This document shows positions 25,967-34,875 of a stretch of DNA of 64,000 nucleotides, piece by piece; within the stretch, counting starts at the first letter, position 1, and each line of letters opens with the position of its first letter. Position numbers and translations under genes: made by a program. Where the stretch lies: assembly GCF_025460835.1 (NCBI RefSeq), contig NZ_JAMXAY010000017.1, positions 14,792 through 78,791 of the forward strand, given 5' to 3'. The notes under the pieces are model-generated. The model worked only from the letters and a program-made list of their open reading frames with translations, was not told where the DNA came from and made no database searches. Source of the stretch: Parapedobacter soli. Lineage in GTDB: Bacteria; Bacteroidota; Bacteroidia; Sphingobacteriales; Sphingobacteriaceae.

Positions 25967-27268
25967 ATGGAAGCCGAATCATTGTATCCTTATTACCGCC
26001 AACATCCTGTCATTAGCACGGATACCCGGGATATCCGGCCCGGCAGCCTCTTCTTCGCCTTGAAAGGGGAGCGTTTCAACGGGAATCGATTTGCGGCACA
26101 AGCACTCGAAAAAGGTGCTAGCTACGCCGTGGTGGATGAAGCGCAGGCGGACAATGACGAGCGTTACTTATACGTCGACAATGTACTCGCAGCCCTCCAG
26201 GAACTGGCCCTCCACCATCGCGCCCATCTCAATATCCCCGTTATCGGTATCACGGGGACGAACGGGAAAACCACGACGAAGGAGCTGATTTATGCAGTGC
26301 TATCGCAACGGTTCGATACCCATGCCACAAAAGGCAACCTGAACAACCACATCGGCGTTCCGCTGACTATCCTTTCCATCACTGCACAGACCGAAATCGC
26401 CATTATCGAAATGGGAGCCAACCATGTGGGTGAAATAGCTTTTCTCTGCGGAATTGCACAACCCACGCACGGATTGATCACGAATGTCGGCAGGGCACAT
26501 TTGGAGGGCTTCGGAAGCTTCGAGGGTGTAAAGAAAGCCAAAGGTGAGCTCTATGACCACTTGGCTTTGCACGGAGGAACATTATTTCTGCAAAATGATA
26601 ACCCCATACTCCATGAGATGGCAGCTGCACGCTCGATTGCCCAAGTGGTTACCTATGGCGTCTCGCCGCAAAACCACATCATCGGGGAACTGGTCTCGGC
26701 CAATCCATTGTTGATCGTCAAGTGGACAACAGCCGGGGCAGACGGATACCACGTGATCCACACCCAATTGACCGGGTCTTACAATACCGAAAACATCCTT
26801 GCCGCAATCTGTATCGGCAACTCGTTTGGTGTGCAAACCGAGCAAATCAAACGCGGAATAAGTGAATACGTACCGACCAACAACCGTTCGCAACTCACCA
26901 AAACAGACCGCAACACCTTGATCTGTGACTATTACAATGCCAATGCCAGCAGCATGGCTGCGGCGCTTGAAAACTTGCGCACGTTAGAAGCAAATCGGAA
27001 GGCCGTTGTTCTCGGCGACATGTTTGAAATGGGCAACGATACTTACGAAGAGCATCGCAAAGTTGTGGAGGCAGCTCTTTCAGTGCATGCCAACCGGATA
27101 ATATTTGTGGGTAAGGCTTTTTACGAACACCGCCGGGCAGAGGCCGAGTTTTACGACACTACGGAAGCGGCTAAAGATGCGCTCCTGGCCAACCCCATCC
27201 AACATGCACTGGTGTTGCTAAAAGCATCACGCGGTATGGCATTCGAAAAACTGGTGGAGGCACTATGA
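25967..27268 (+). CDS. murF: UDP-N-acetylmuramoyl-tripeptide--D-alanyl-D-alanine ligase
   Basis: 433 residues. It adds D-Ala-D-Ala to UDP-MurNAc-tripeptide in the cytoplasm, the last soluble step of murein precursor synthesis. The N-terminal domain carries STDTRDIRPGSLFFALKGERF. The Mur-ligase P-loop is GITGTNGKTTTKEL (residues 94-107), then KGNLNNHIGVPLTIL, EMGANHVGEI and ITNVGRAHLEGFGS. The C-terminal domain has CDYYNANASSMAAAL and VLGDMFEMG. Length is normal for Bacteroidetes. TAAACTTG at 25955-25962 resembles a -7 element and would give an almost leaderless mRNA. It normally lies elsewhere in the genome from catabolic genes; here it neighbours the murein-degrading unit. Confidence 0.95.
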   Translation: MEAESLYPYYRQHPVISTDTRDIRPGSLFFALKGERFNGNRFAAQALEKGASYAVVDEAQADNDERYLYVDNVLAALQELALHHRAHLNIPVIGITGTNGKTTTKELIYAVLSQRFDTHATKGNLNNHIGVPLTILSITAQTEIAIIEMGANHVGEIAFLCGIAQPTHGLITNVGRAHLEGFGSFEGVKKAKGELYDHLALHGGTLFLQNDNPILHEMAAARSIAQVVTYGVSPQNHIIGELVSANPLLIVKWTTAGADGYHVIHTQLTGSYNTENILAAICIGNSFGVQTEQIKRGISEYVPTNNRSQLTKTDRNTLICDYYNANASSMAAALENLRTLEANRKAVVLGDMFEMGNDTYEEHRKVVEAALSVHANRIIFVGKAFYEHRRAEAEFYDTTEAAKDALLANPIQHALVLLKASRGMAFEKLVEAL

Positions 27269-27293
27269 ACACTGTCCATTACCGAACATGAGG

Positions 27294-27368
27294 TGTTCGA
27301 TATCGAACAATTATATTTCAGCCACCAATACAACACATTGTATTCAAGACAGTTGCTTTTTTGGCACG
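27294..27368 (+). promoter_or_regulatory. 16-bp palindrome and TTGGCACGG element upstream of the exporter adaptor
   Basis: TGTTCGATATCGAACA (27294-27309) is a perfect palindrome. After 51 bases comes TTGGCACGG (27361-27369), identical to the -24 half of a sigma-54 promoter, but the matching -12 TTGC is not present at the right distance. The same pair occurs before the ABC ATPase gene at 59202-59278 with 52 bases between, so the layout is conserved even if the sigma factor is uncertain. Confidence 0.6.
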
Positions 27369-27405
27369 GCATTAATAGTTGATAGGTAGTCACTGGAAAG
27401 AAAAA

Positions 27406-28659
27406 ATGGATAGAGCATTACCGAAAAAACGCTGGAATAGCAAACGAATCACGATGGCAGTCGGCGCTGCAGCCATCTTGGCACTCATATTCGCAAGTTA
27501 TTATTTCACCTCCGGCAACGCCCGGCTCAATGTGGATGCCGAGCGGATCACGATATCGGAAGTACGGGAAGACTCCTTCCGTGAATTCATTCCGGTGAAC
27601 GGCAAGGTGCTTCCCATCACCAGTATTTTCTTGGATGCATCGGTTGGCGGCCGGGTGGAAGAAAAGTTCGTGGAGGATGGCGCCCGGCTCAAAAAGGGAG
27701 ACCCTATCATGCGGCTCTCCAATACCGATTTGGAGCTGAGCTTGGTAACACAGGAAACGCAGGTATATAACAACCTCACCCAGATGCAGATTGCCCAAAC
27801 GGCGGCTCAGCAGACGTCCATCGCCAACCGCAACCAGATGGCCGATGCGGAAAATGCCCTGAAAGAAGCTAAACGGGTGTTTGACCTCAACCAAACCCTC
27901 TACGAAAAGAAGGCGGTAGGGAAACAGGAGTACCTGCAGGCGAAGAACAACTACGATTACCAGGTGGAGCGCATTAAGCTGACCCGCGAGAACATTGCCC
28001 AGGACTCCATCCGCAGCGCCCAAACCCTCGATCAGAACAAGCAACTGTACGCCAGCGGCATGTCTGCCCTGGAACTGATGCGGCGCAAGGTGGGCGACCT
28101 GATCCTGCGGGCGCCCGTGGATGGTCAGCTCACCTCGTTCGACGCCGAAATCGGCCAGAGCAAAAACCCCGGTGAACGCCTTGGGCAGATTGACGTGCTA
28201 ACGGGCTTCAAAGTCCGCGCGGATATCGACGAACATTACATATCACGGATATATCCGGACCTCGAAGGCGAGTTTACCTTCGCCGGCAAAAGCTACAAGC
28301 TCGTCATCAAAAAGGTATACACCCAAGTGACCAACGGCCGCTTCCAGGTGGACATGGAGTTTGTAAACGAAGTACCCGATGGCATCCGCCGGGGCCAGAC
28401 GCTACAGATCCGCCTTGCCCTGAGCGACGAAACGAAGGCTGTCTTATTGGCCAAGGGAGGATTCTATCAACAAACCGGAGGCAATTGGGTATTCAAGCTT
28501 ACAAAAGACGGCAAAACGGCTTACCGCGTGGACGTGCAACTAGGCCGCCAAAACCCAGACTATTATGAAGTGATCAGCGGGTTGGAGCCGGGCGACAAAG
28601 TGGTGACGTCAAGCTATGAGACGTACGAACGGGTGCAAGAGTTGAGTATTAGCAACTAG
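27406..28659 (+). CDS. HlyD/MacA-type periplasmic adaptor of an ABC exporter
   Basis: 417 residues from the ATG at 27406, which follows GGAAAGAAAAA; a TTG at 27379 in frame is rejected. One membrane anchor lies near residues 17-36 (ITMAVGAAAILALIFASYYF). Residues 65-100 form the first half of a biotinyl-lipoyl-like domain (VNGKVLPITSIFLDASVGGR), followed by a long alpha-helical hairpin (115-225), the second lipoyl half (ILRAPVDGQLTSFDAEIGQ) and a C-terminal beta domain (VISGLEPGDKVVTSSYE). Such proteins bridge FtsX-type ABC permeases to a TolC channel. The permease gene that should follow is reduced to a stub at 28676. Confidence 0.88.
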   Translation: MDRALPKKRWNSKRITMAVGAAAILALIFASYYFTSGNARLNVDAERITISEVREDSFREFIPVNGKVLPITSIFLDASVGGRVEEKFVEDGARLKKGDPIMRLSNTDLELSLVTQETQVYNNLTQMQIAQTAAQQTSIANRNQMADAENALKEAKRVFDLNQTLYEKKAVGKQEYLQAKNNYDYQVERIKLTRENIAQDSIRSAQTLDQNKQLYASGMSALELMRRKVGDLILRAPVDGQLTSFDAEIGQSKNPGERLGQIDVLTGFKVRADIDEHYISRIYPDLEGEFTFAGKSYKLVIKKVYTQVTNGRFQVDMEFVNEVPDGIRRGQTLQIRLALSDETKAVLLAKGGFYQQTGGNWVFKLTKDGKTAYRVDVQLGRQNPDYYEVISGLEPGDKVVTSSYETYERVQELSISN

Positions 28660-28675
28660 GAGTTAGCTGGCAACC

Positions 28676-28762
28676 ATGATAAAGAACCATATCAAAACGC
28701 CATTCCGTACGCTGATCAAAAGCCGATCCTATTCTCCTTATCGTAAGCTCACAGGTCCTTAA
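28676..28762 (+). pseudogene. 5' stub of an FtsX/MacB-type ABC permease
   Basis: Sixteen bases after the adaptor gene, an ATG opens MIKNHIKTPFRTLIKSRSYS, which is how MacB_PCD/FtsX permeases of this phylum begin (MIKNxxKxAxRxLxKxKxYS). The homology stops after residue 20 and the frame ends at residue 28, so roughly 770 residues including all membrane segments are gone. The position, second in the operon, agrees with the usual gene order. Nothing permease-like follows before the toxin-antitoxin promoter. Confidence 0.7.
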
Positions 28763-28822
28763 GGCCGTATTGACGAGTCCGGCGGAGGAGTTTTCGGAAC
28801 GAGCGATCACGAGATATCTGAT

Positions 28823-28854
28823 TTTGTTATAATCGAGGGATTTAACTATCTTTG
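28823..28854 (+). promoter_or_regulatory. Promoter of the DUF433/DUF5615 pair
   Basis: TTTG at 28823-28826, 20 bases, then TATCTTTG at 28847-28854: a full match to the Bacteroidetes -33/-7 pattern. A GGAGG (28866-28870 region, ACGGAGGTATAA) precedes the ATG at 28876. Confidence 0.7.
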
Positions 28855-28875
28855 ATAAAACATACGGAGGTATAA

Positions 28876-29106
28876 ATGGACAATTTACTCGCGCGGATTA
28901 CTATCAATCCGGATATTTGTCATGGGAAGCCGGTTATCAGAAATATGAGATGGCCTGTGGAAGTAATTTTGGACATGCTTTCGGCCGGAATGACTACGGA
29001 AGAGATTATCGAAGATCACCCCGAGCTGGAAAAGGAAGATATAATGGCCGCGCTTCGTTTTGCAAAGATTTCGGTATCTGGCCGATCATTAGCCGAGGCT
29101 GTATAG
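28876..29106 (+). CDS. DUF433 family protein, putative antitoxin
   Basis: 76 residues. DUF433 pattern: LARITINPDICHGKPVIRNMRWPVE, split here as ARITINPDICHGKPVI and RNMRWPVEVILDML, then GMTTEEIIEDHPELEKEDI and ALRFA. The fold is a short winged-helix-like domain. DUF433 proteins are commonly paired with a DUF5615 PIN-like protein, as here (4-base gap), and are predicted antitoxins and autorepressors. No experimental support is visible from the sequence. Confidence 0.85.
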   Translation: MDNLLARITINPDICHGKPVIRNMRWPVEVILDMLSAGMTTEEIIEDHPELEKEDIMAALRFAKISVSGRSLAEAV

Positions 29107-29110
29107 ATAC

Positions 29111-29473
29111 ATGAAATTTTTACTGGATGTCCATATCGCATTTAAAATCAAAAACTTCTTGATTAACGATTGTCTTGTAGAAGCAATCCATGTCAACAAT
29201 ATTCTAGACGGTTACCACTCAAGCGACCACCAAATCGCTTCCTATGCTGACAAACACGGATTGACGGTGATAACAAAAGATATTGATTTCCGTAACACCT
29301 ATTTCATCAAACAGATACCAAAGCGTATCATCAGGATTTGTTTAGGCAATATCAGTACGCAAGATCTGATTTCATTATTGAAAGCCCATTGGCTGGTAAT
29401 TGAAAAGACGCATCAGCAATACGATAGATTTTATTGCGAAATCAGTAAGGAAGATATATCCCTAATTGCTTAA
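29111..29473 (+). CDS. DUF5615 PIN-like protein, putative toxin nuclease
   Basis: 120 residues. The opening MKFLLDVHIAFKIKNFL carries the first acidic residue of a PIN-like site (usually LLDENL; here LDVH, so the second acidic residue is lost). SDHQIASYADKHGLTVITKDIDFRN keeps the later acidic cluster (TKDIDF). PIN-like toxins cleave RNA. The change at the first site may lower or change activity. It is cotranscribed with the DUF433 gene and lies between the permease stub and repeat copy A, a typical place for a mobile addiction module. Confidence 0.8.
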   Translation: MKFLLDVHIAFKIKNFLINDCLVEAIHVNNILDGYHSSDHQIASYADKHGLTVITKDIDFRNTYFIKQIPKRIIRICLGNISTQDLISLLKAHWLVIEKTHQQYDRFYCEISKEDISLIA

Positions 29474-29506
29474 GCCGACACCATCGCATAGTGTCGCAGA
29501 TGACAC

Positions 29507-29821
29507 TCATAAGCGTTCAACCAGCTCTTCCGGTGTCTTCCGCGACAGGCCATAATAGAACAGTTGGCCGGGTACATATTTTTCCCTGAGTTCAAAATTC
29601 TCGAATGAGGGCCCGCCGGGGATGTGCATGTAACGCGATATATCCCGGGTGCCGCCGCTCCAGTAGCGGGCCCTCCCGTTTACCCGGACAGATAAGGAAG
29701 AGTTTTCCTTCCTCGCCAACTTGCCGGACCACATGGTCGCATTTTGAATGGTCAGTACCCATAACATCGTGTCAAACACAAAAATAAGCAGCCTCGCGGC
29801 GGCCGAAAACCTATTAATCAA
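29507..29821 (-). pseudogene. Gene fragment, copy A of a dispersed repeat
   Basis: A 104-residue frame whose C-terminal 42 residues (from RYMHIPGGPSFENFE to FYYGLSRKTPEELVE) closely match the frame at 58112-58342. The DNA similarity covers about 29516-29640 against 58137-58262, same orientation, by eye about four in five bases, with many differences at third codon positions. The N-terminal part (MINRFSAAARLLIFVFD...) is not shared. I recognise no family. It fills most of the 365-base gap between the toxin gene and the Gfo/Idh/MocA gene; otherwise nothing is seen there. Confidence 0.55.
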
Positions 29822-29838
29822 CCAATCGTGACTGTATG

Positions 29839-30924
29839 TTATCTCAGAAACACCGGCTTCCCCGTCTTGACCGATTCATCACATGCAAATGCGATCCGCA
29901 GGCTATCGATGGCATGCTGGGTCAATTCATCCAAATCCAAATCAGACCGTATCGCTTCGAGGAAAAACCGCTGCTCACGGTTGCATAGTTCCTGGTGGTC
30001 CGGCTCATCTTTCAGGTCAATCCATTCATCGGGTTTCACGAACGCGTTGTTATCATCGATTGCCGCGTGGTGCACGCGCAGTGATTCGGTTTTGGTATGT
30101 GCCGCTACGTTGTCGGAAAGCCCGCTCCCACCAGCATCCTTTGCGACGATGGAAACCGAGCCTTTCGGACCGATTACGTCCTTGATGAAAAATGCCGTTT
30201 CACTGATCATCGGCCCCCATCCTGCCTCATACCAACCCACCGAGCCGTCTTCGAAGCGGATTTGCAGCTGTCCGTAGTTATAGTTACCCTCGGGAATATC
30301 CTCGGTGAGCCGGGCGCCAATGGCGTTGACCTGTACCGGCTTGCTGCCGGTCATCTGGCACATCACATCGATGTAGTGCACGCCGCAGTCGACGATAGGG
30401 CTGAGGCTGGCCATCAGGTTGCGGTGCACATCCCACATACGGCCCTGGCTCTGCTGGTTGAGGTTCATGCGCATCACCAGCGGCTTACCCAATTGACCGC
30501 TGAGCTGGACGAAGCGTTGCCACGACGGGTGGTAGCGGAGGATATACCCGACAACTAATTTCTTGCCCAGACGCCTGGCTGCTTCCGCTACCCGTTCTGC
30601 GCCTTCCACCGTATCGGCCAGGGGCTTCTCGATAAACACATGGCAGCCATGCTCCATCGCCATGATGGCGTATGCTTCGTGGGTGTCCGGATACGTGGAG
30701 ATGCACACGGCATCGGGCTTGGTATCCGTTAGCGCCTGGGCGTAGTCGCTGTAAAGCGGATATGTGCCGCCCAGCTGTTCGTTCAGCCGCACTTTACTGT
30801 CGCCGCGCGCCACCAGCCCGCAGATTTCGAAACCTTCCATGTCGTGATACGCCTGCGCATGCGACGCACCCATGTTGCCGCAGCCGACAACCAATACGCG
30901 CACCTTACTACCCATTTTTTCCAT
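29839..30924 (-). CDS. Gfo/Idh/MocA family oxidoreductase, cytoplasmic
   Basis: 361 residues. No signal peptide. The NAD(P) motif VRVLVVGCGNMGASHAQAY starts near residue 8. The family catalytic segment FIEKPLADTVEGAERVAEAA (EKP) is intact near residue 95, and GVHYIDVMCQMTG in the C-terminal domain supplies the usual catalytic His/Asp region. The ATG at 30924 follows AAAGGAAAAAGAA; an ATG at 30915 is also possible. It oxidises a sugar or sugar derivative with NAD(P). It is the last gene of the ECF-controlled locus, 48 bases after the MFS permease. Confidence 0.88.
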   Translation of the reverse strand: MEKMGSKVRVLVVGCGNMGASHAQAYHDMEGFEICGLVARGDSKVRLNEQLGGTYPLYSDYAQALTDTKPDAVCISTYPDTHEAYAIMAMEHGCHVFIEKPLADTVEGAERVAEAARRLGKKLVVGYILRYHPSWQRFVQLSGQLGKPLVMRMNLNQQSQGRMWDVHRNLMASLSPIVDCGVHYIDVMCQMTGSKPVQVNAIGARLTEDIPEGNYNYGQLQIRFEDGSVGWYEAGWGPMISETAFFIKDVIGPKGSVSIVAKDAGGSGLSDNVAAHTKTESLRVHHAAIDDNNAFVKPDEWIDLKDEPDHQELCNREQRFFLEAIRSDLDLDELTQHAIDSLRIAFACDESVKTGKPVFLR

Positions 30925-30972
30925 TTCTTTTTCCTTTGTTTATTTTTCCTACGCCTTTCTTGGCAACATCTA

Positions 30973-32184
30973 TTACCTACCATTCTGTTCATCCACCGGC
31001 CGGTCTCTGAACGAAATCAGGAATACCACCAGTACAACCGCGGCGATGCCCGCCGGGACAAGCCAAACCCCTTGCCAATTAAACTGCATGGCCGACCCTT
31101 CCGGCAACATAAACCATTCGGTAATCAATCCCGCAATATATGAACCAATCAGCATACCTACTCCGTACGTCGCAACAGTAATCAATCCCTGCGCAGAACT
31201 ACGGATACGGTCACCAGCCGTACGATCCACATAAATCTGACCGGATACAAAAAAGAAGTCATAGCATACGCCATGCAGTAAGATACCTAGATACAGCAGC
31301 CCCATGCCACTGTCGGCATCACCAAAAGCAAACAGTATATAACGTACAATCCATGCAATGATCCCTATGACTAAAATCACTTTGATGCCAAGGCGCCTGA
31401 AAGCAAAAGGTATAACAAGCAAAAACAGAAATTCTGAAAGTTGTCCAAGGGTCATCTTTCCTGCTGCATTCGTTATCCCAAGATCATTCAGATAGGGGTT
31501 GGCAAAACTGTAATAAAAGGATAACGGGATGCAGATAGCCAAAGATGCGAGGAAAAAAACCGAAAACGATCGCTGTTTGAATAACACCAGCGCTTCTTTT
31601 CCTAACACAGCGCCTAGGCTGGTTGTCGCAGTCCGGTCTGGCGGCGTTTCGGGAAGCATAAAGCTCACTAATCCCAGCACCGCCGACGCTCCTCCTGCAA
31701 GGTAAAACATGGACGTGCTGCTTTCCATGCCGAGGTAACCTAACAACAGACCCGCAACAATCCAGCCGGCCGTACCAAACACCCGGATAAGCGGAAATTC
31801 CCTGCCAGCATCTTTGAGCTGGCGGAAGGTGACGGAATTCATTAATGCCATGGTTGGCGCGAACAACAGTGCATAAAGTAACAGCAGCCACCAGAACACG
31901 CCGTAGTCGGCCGTATTGGCCAGTATAAGCAAAACGCTGGCACCGAGCAAGTGCAGTACACCGAGCACTCGTTGCGCTGCGAAATACCGGTCGGCCACCA
32001 GCCCCACAAATACCGGCGATAACGCCGCAGCGATAGAAAAGTTGGCATAAGCCGACCCCACCTGTACAGCGCTCGCACCGAGCTGGTCGAACAGGTAGGT
32101 GCCCAGAGTAACATACCAGGCCCCCCACGTGAAAAATTCCAGGAACATGGCCAACGAGAGCCGGACCCGAAGCCATAACGGCAT
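30973..32184 (-). CDS. MFS permease, nucleoside:H+ symporter (NupG-like) family
   Basis: 403 residues, 12 membrane segments. Family features: RLSLAMFLEFFTWGAWYVTLGTYL (in parts RLSLAMFLEFFTWGAW and YVTLGTYL), VGLVADRYFAAQRVLG, FPLIRVFGTAGWIVAGLLLG and GVCYDFFFVSGQIYVD. AGGGAG precedes the ATG by 9 bases. In Bacteroidetes PULs this family often accompanies Gfo/Idh/MocA enzymes and seems to carry sugars or oxidised sugars, not nucleosides. Here it lies between two oxidoreductase genes and a PQQ dehydrogenase gene, so an oxidised sugar is the likely cargo. Confidence 0.85.
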   Translation of the reverse strand: MPLWLRVRLSLAMFLEFFTWGAWYVTLGTYLFDQLGASAVQVGSAYANFSIAAALSPVFVGLVADRYFAAQRVLGVLHLLGASVLLILANTADYGVFWWLLLLYALLFAPTMALMNSVTFRQLKDAGREFPLIRVFGTAGWIVAGLLLGYLGMESSTSMFYLAGGASAVLGLVSFMLPETPPDRTATTSLGAVLGKEALVLFKQRSFSVFFLASLAICIPLSFYYSFANPYLNDLGITNAAGKMTLGQLSEFLFLLVIPFAFRRLGIKVILVIGIIAWIVRYILFAFGDADSGMGLLYLGILLHGVCYDFFFVSGQIYVDRTAGDRIRSSAQGLITVATYGVGMLIGSYIAGLITEWFMLPEGSAMQFNWQGVWLVPAGIAAVVLVVFLISFRDRPVDEQNGR

Positions 32185-32196
32185 ATCTATTTCTCC

Positions 32197-34869
32197 CTAT
32201 CGATTATAAAATTTCAGCCAATCGATGCTGAATAGCGCCTTATCCCCTACCTCGTCATTTACAAATACAAAATAGAGGTCATGCACGTCACCGATGTCAT
32301 CCACCAACCCCATCATTTCCTTCCAACCCTCTTCCGCACCGCTGAAATTACCCGCTGGTATTTCCAAACGGGAAACCACCGGTCCGGCGATACTGTCCAA
32401 GCGTACCTCGATGGTGCCTCCCGCACCGCTGGCCTGTACCCGGTAGCCAACACGGCGCACATGCGTCAGGTCGATATTCCGGAAAGAAATATAACTTCCA
32501 TTCTGGATTCCGTACACGTAGGACATAAAGGCCGTGGTCACCGTAGCAATCCGTACATTTCCTGCATCGAAATCCTCTGCCTGGATCTGCGGATTGCGTA
32601 GCAGGATATGGTCGCTGCCGTTCAAGGGTTGGATTCCGTTTGCTCCTTGATCCGTATAGCGGGCACTAAGCAAGTACGCACCGTCCGTGTCTCCCTCGCT
32701 ATGGCTGTCAAGCTGCAGTACGCCGCGTGGCGGCAACTTCTGCCGCCCGGCACCGAGCGATAGGATATAACGGACCATTTCCCGCGCATCTCCCTCGGCC
32801 AACTCGGGATGTGGTGACATCGCCCGCTCTCCCCAGTTGCCGCTGCCGCCATCGATTATTTTGTTGACCAGGAGCGCTTCTGCCCCCGGCTTATCCACAT
32901 AGCGGGCAGCCACGGCCTGATAAGTAGGGCCTACGGATGCTTTATCGATGGAATGGCACGACTTGCAATCCAGGTTGGCAATCAGCTGCTGCCCTTTCAG
33001 GTAACGCAAGCTGTTCGGATCCTGTCCGCCGCTCAGCACCAGTGCTGCGTCTTTGCCATGGGGTATATAGCCGAATGCCAGGTCCACATCGTCCATGGAT
33101 ACATTGTCTTCCTTATCGCTTGCTTCTACCGCATAATCCAGCGTACCGCCGTCCCAGTAAAAGCTGCGGTTGGCCGACGTACGGATGTGTACATCCGGTG
33201 GTGTATTGCCTACATAAACCCGGGTCGAAGTAGTCCCTTCACCGCCGTGGCCATCGCTTACGGTCAGCTCCACGTCGTAGATTCCCGGCTTGGCAAACGT
33301 ATGGGAGACGGTCTCGCCGTGATTGTCTTCATCCTCCATGCGCCAACGGAAGGACAACTCGTCTCCGTCGTCGTGGTCCATGGATCCACCGGCCGATAAA
33401 GAGACGGTCAACGGTGCCGCCCCATATTGTTTGTCGACCACTATCGAAGCCACCGGTTTACGGTTGCCCTCTGCGTATTCAATCCGCACCAAACGGGCAT
33501 TGGTATTCTTCGAGAACCAGTTTGTACCGTACTCTAGCAGATAAATCGCGCCGTCAGATGCAAATTGCATGTCCACCGGCGCATCGAATTTCCAATGGCC
33601 TAGGAAAGGTTCCATTTCCTTGAAGTTTCCTTCCTCATCAAAGCTTACGGCCATGATCCACCCCCTGATCCATTCGAAGATGAAAAGCTTCCCATCGTAA
33701 TATTGGGAAAGCTTATACGGTGCATTTTTAAAATGCTTGCTGTGATAAACGGGGCCTGCCATGGCGCTCGCTCCACCGTTGCCTACCAGCGGGAAGTATG
33801 TTGAGTTGTTCTTCCCATACCAGATCATTGCCGGCCTTGCTGGGGGCAGTTTCTTCAGTCCCGTGTTGTTGGGCGATTCATTCATCGGCTTCGATGGATC
33901 TTTTCCGGGACCGAGTTCCCCCGTTGCATAATCATATTTCCCGAACACCTCGTTATTACCCAGGAAATACGGCCAGCCGTAATAACCCGGCTCGCGCACC
34001 TGGTTGATTTCGTCGAAGCTCATCAACTCCCCGTCCGACGCCTTCAATTTCGTATCCGGGCCAACGTCGCCGAAATACAGGTAACCCGTCTCCGCATCGA
34101 TACTAAAACGGTAGGGGTTGCGGGCACCCATCACATAGATTTCCGGCCGTGTACCTGCTGTACCTTTGGGAAACAGGTTGCCTTCCGGTATGGCATACCC
34201 CCCTTCGGGCAGTGGCTTGATCCGCAGTATTTTCCCCCGGAGGTCGTTGGTGTTCGATGCCGTGGCCTGATCGTCGGAAAGCTCCCTCCCGGGGCGTTCA
34301 TCCACTGGCGTGTAACCATTCGTTTCCTCGGCATTGGTATTGTCGCCCGTAGACAGGTAGAGGTTTCCATGCTTGTCGAACTTCAGGTACCCCGCAGAAT
34401 GGCAGCAGTAGATACGTTGCGTTGGGATTTCAAGGATGACGGTCTCGGTGGACCGCAGCAGGCTGTCGTTGCGGAACTCCATCCGCGACAACCGGCTCAC
34501 CGCCTTCTCGCCCCCCACCGCATAGTAGAAATACAGCCAGTGGTTCTTCTCGTAATCCGGATCGGCAACGACGCCCAACAACCCATCTTCGATGCCACTG
34601 AATACCTCCAAATTCGCCACTGCACGGAGCTCTTTCGTAGCGTCTTTGTACAACCTCACCCCGCCCTTGCGCTCCACGAACAGCACATCGTTTCCGGGAA
34701 GGATAACCATTTCCATCGGTTCATCAAGGCCTTCGGCGAGTACTGTCCGTGTATAACGGCTGCTGTCGGGTTTCACGGTCGGATCACTGCTGCCTGTACG
34801 GTTGCAGGATGCCAGCGAAGCAGACAAAATAACTCCCAAACAAAAGAAAATCAAAGGTTGGTTCATCAT
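32197..34869 (-). CDS. PQQ-type sugar dehydrogenase / PKD / cytochrome c / CBM6 lipoprotein
   Basis: 890 residues. Lipobox LASC, lipid Cys22. Residues 40-465: six-bladed sGDH/sorbosone-dehydrogenase-like propeller (GLDEPMEMVILPG, IEDGLLGVVADPDY, LYLSTGDN, GARNPYRFSIDAETGYLYFG). Residues 471-553: PKD domain. Residues 620-705: mono-haem cytochrome c with CKSCH (635-639) and a likely distal Met684. Residues 755-890: CBM6-like module (QAEDFDAG ... IDWLKFY). The order suggests a surface or periplasmic enzyme that oxidises a bound sugar and passes electrons through its own haem. PQQ synthesis genes are not in the window. Cotranscribed with MFS (12-base gap). Confidence 0.85.
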   Translation of the reverse strand: MMNQPLIFFCLGVILSASLASCNRTGSSDPTVKPDSSRYTRTVLAEGLDEPMEMVILPGNDVLFVERKGGVRLYKDATKELRAVANLEVFSGIEDGLLGVVADPDYEKNHWLYFYYAVGGEKAVSRLSRMEFRNDSLLRSTETVILEIPTQRIYCCHSAGYLKFDKHGNLYLSTGDNTNAEETNGYTPVDERPGRELSDDQATASNTNDLRGKILRIKPLPEGGYAIPEGNLFPKGTAGTRPEIYVMGARNPYRFSIDAETGYLYFGDVGPDTKLKASDGELMSFDEINQVREPGYYGWPYFLGNNEVFGKYDYATGELGPGKDPSKPMNESPNNTGLKKLPPARPAMIWYGKNNSTYFPLVGNGGASAMAGPVYHSKHFKNAPYKLSQYYDGKLFIFEWIRGWIMAVSFDEEGNFKEMEPFLGHWKFDAPVDMQFASDGAIYLLEYGTNWFSKNTNARLVRIEYAEGNRKPVASIVVDKQYGAAPLTVSLSAGGSMDHDDGDELSFRWRMEDEDNHGETVSHTFAKPGIYDVELTVSDGHGGEGTTSTRVYVGNTPPDVHIRTSANRSFYWDGGTLDYAVEASDKEDNVSMDDVDLAFGYIPHGKDAALVLSGGQDPNSLRYLKGQQLIANLDCKSCHSIDKASVGPTYQAVAARYVDKPGAEALLVNKIIDGGSGNWGERAMSPHPELAEGDAREMVRYILSLGAGRQKLPPRGVLQLDSHSEGDTDGAYLLSARYTDQGANGIQPLNGSDHILLRNPQIQAEDFDAGNVRIATVTTAFMSYVYGIQNGSYISFRNIDLTHVRRVGYRVQASGAGGTIEVRLDSIAGPVVSRLEIPAGNFSGAEEGWKEMMGLVDDIGDVHDLYFVFVNDEVGDKALFSIDWLKFYNR

Positions 34870-34875
34870 TTGTTG

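Noticed and set aside
27361-27378. Fully canonical sigma-54 promoter at the adaptor gene
   Set aside because: TTGGCACGG matches the -24 half, but the sequence 10 bases after GG is AT, not GC. The same is true before the ATPase gene. Only the conserved layout is claimed.
27379-27405. TTG start for the HlyD-type adaptor
   Set aside because: ATG at 27406 follows a purine-rich stretch and gives the normal basic N-terminus before the membrane anchor.
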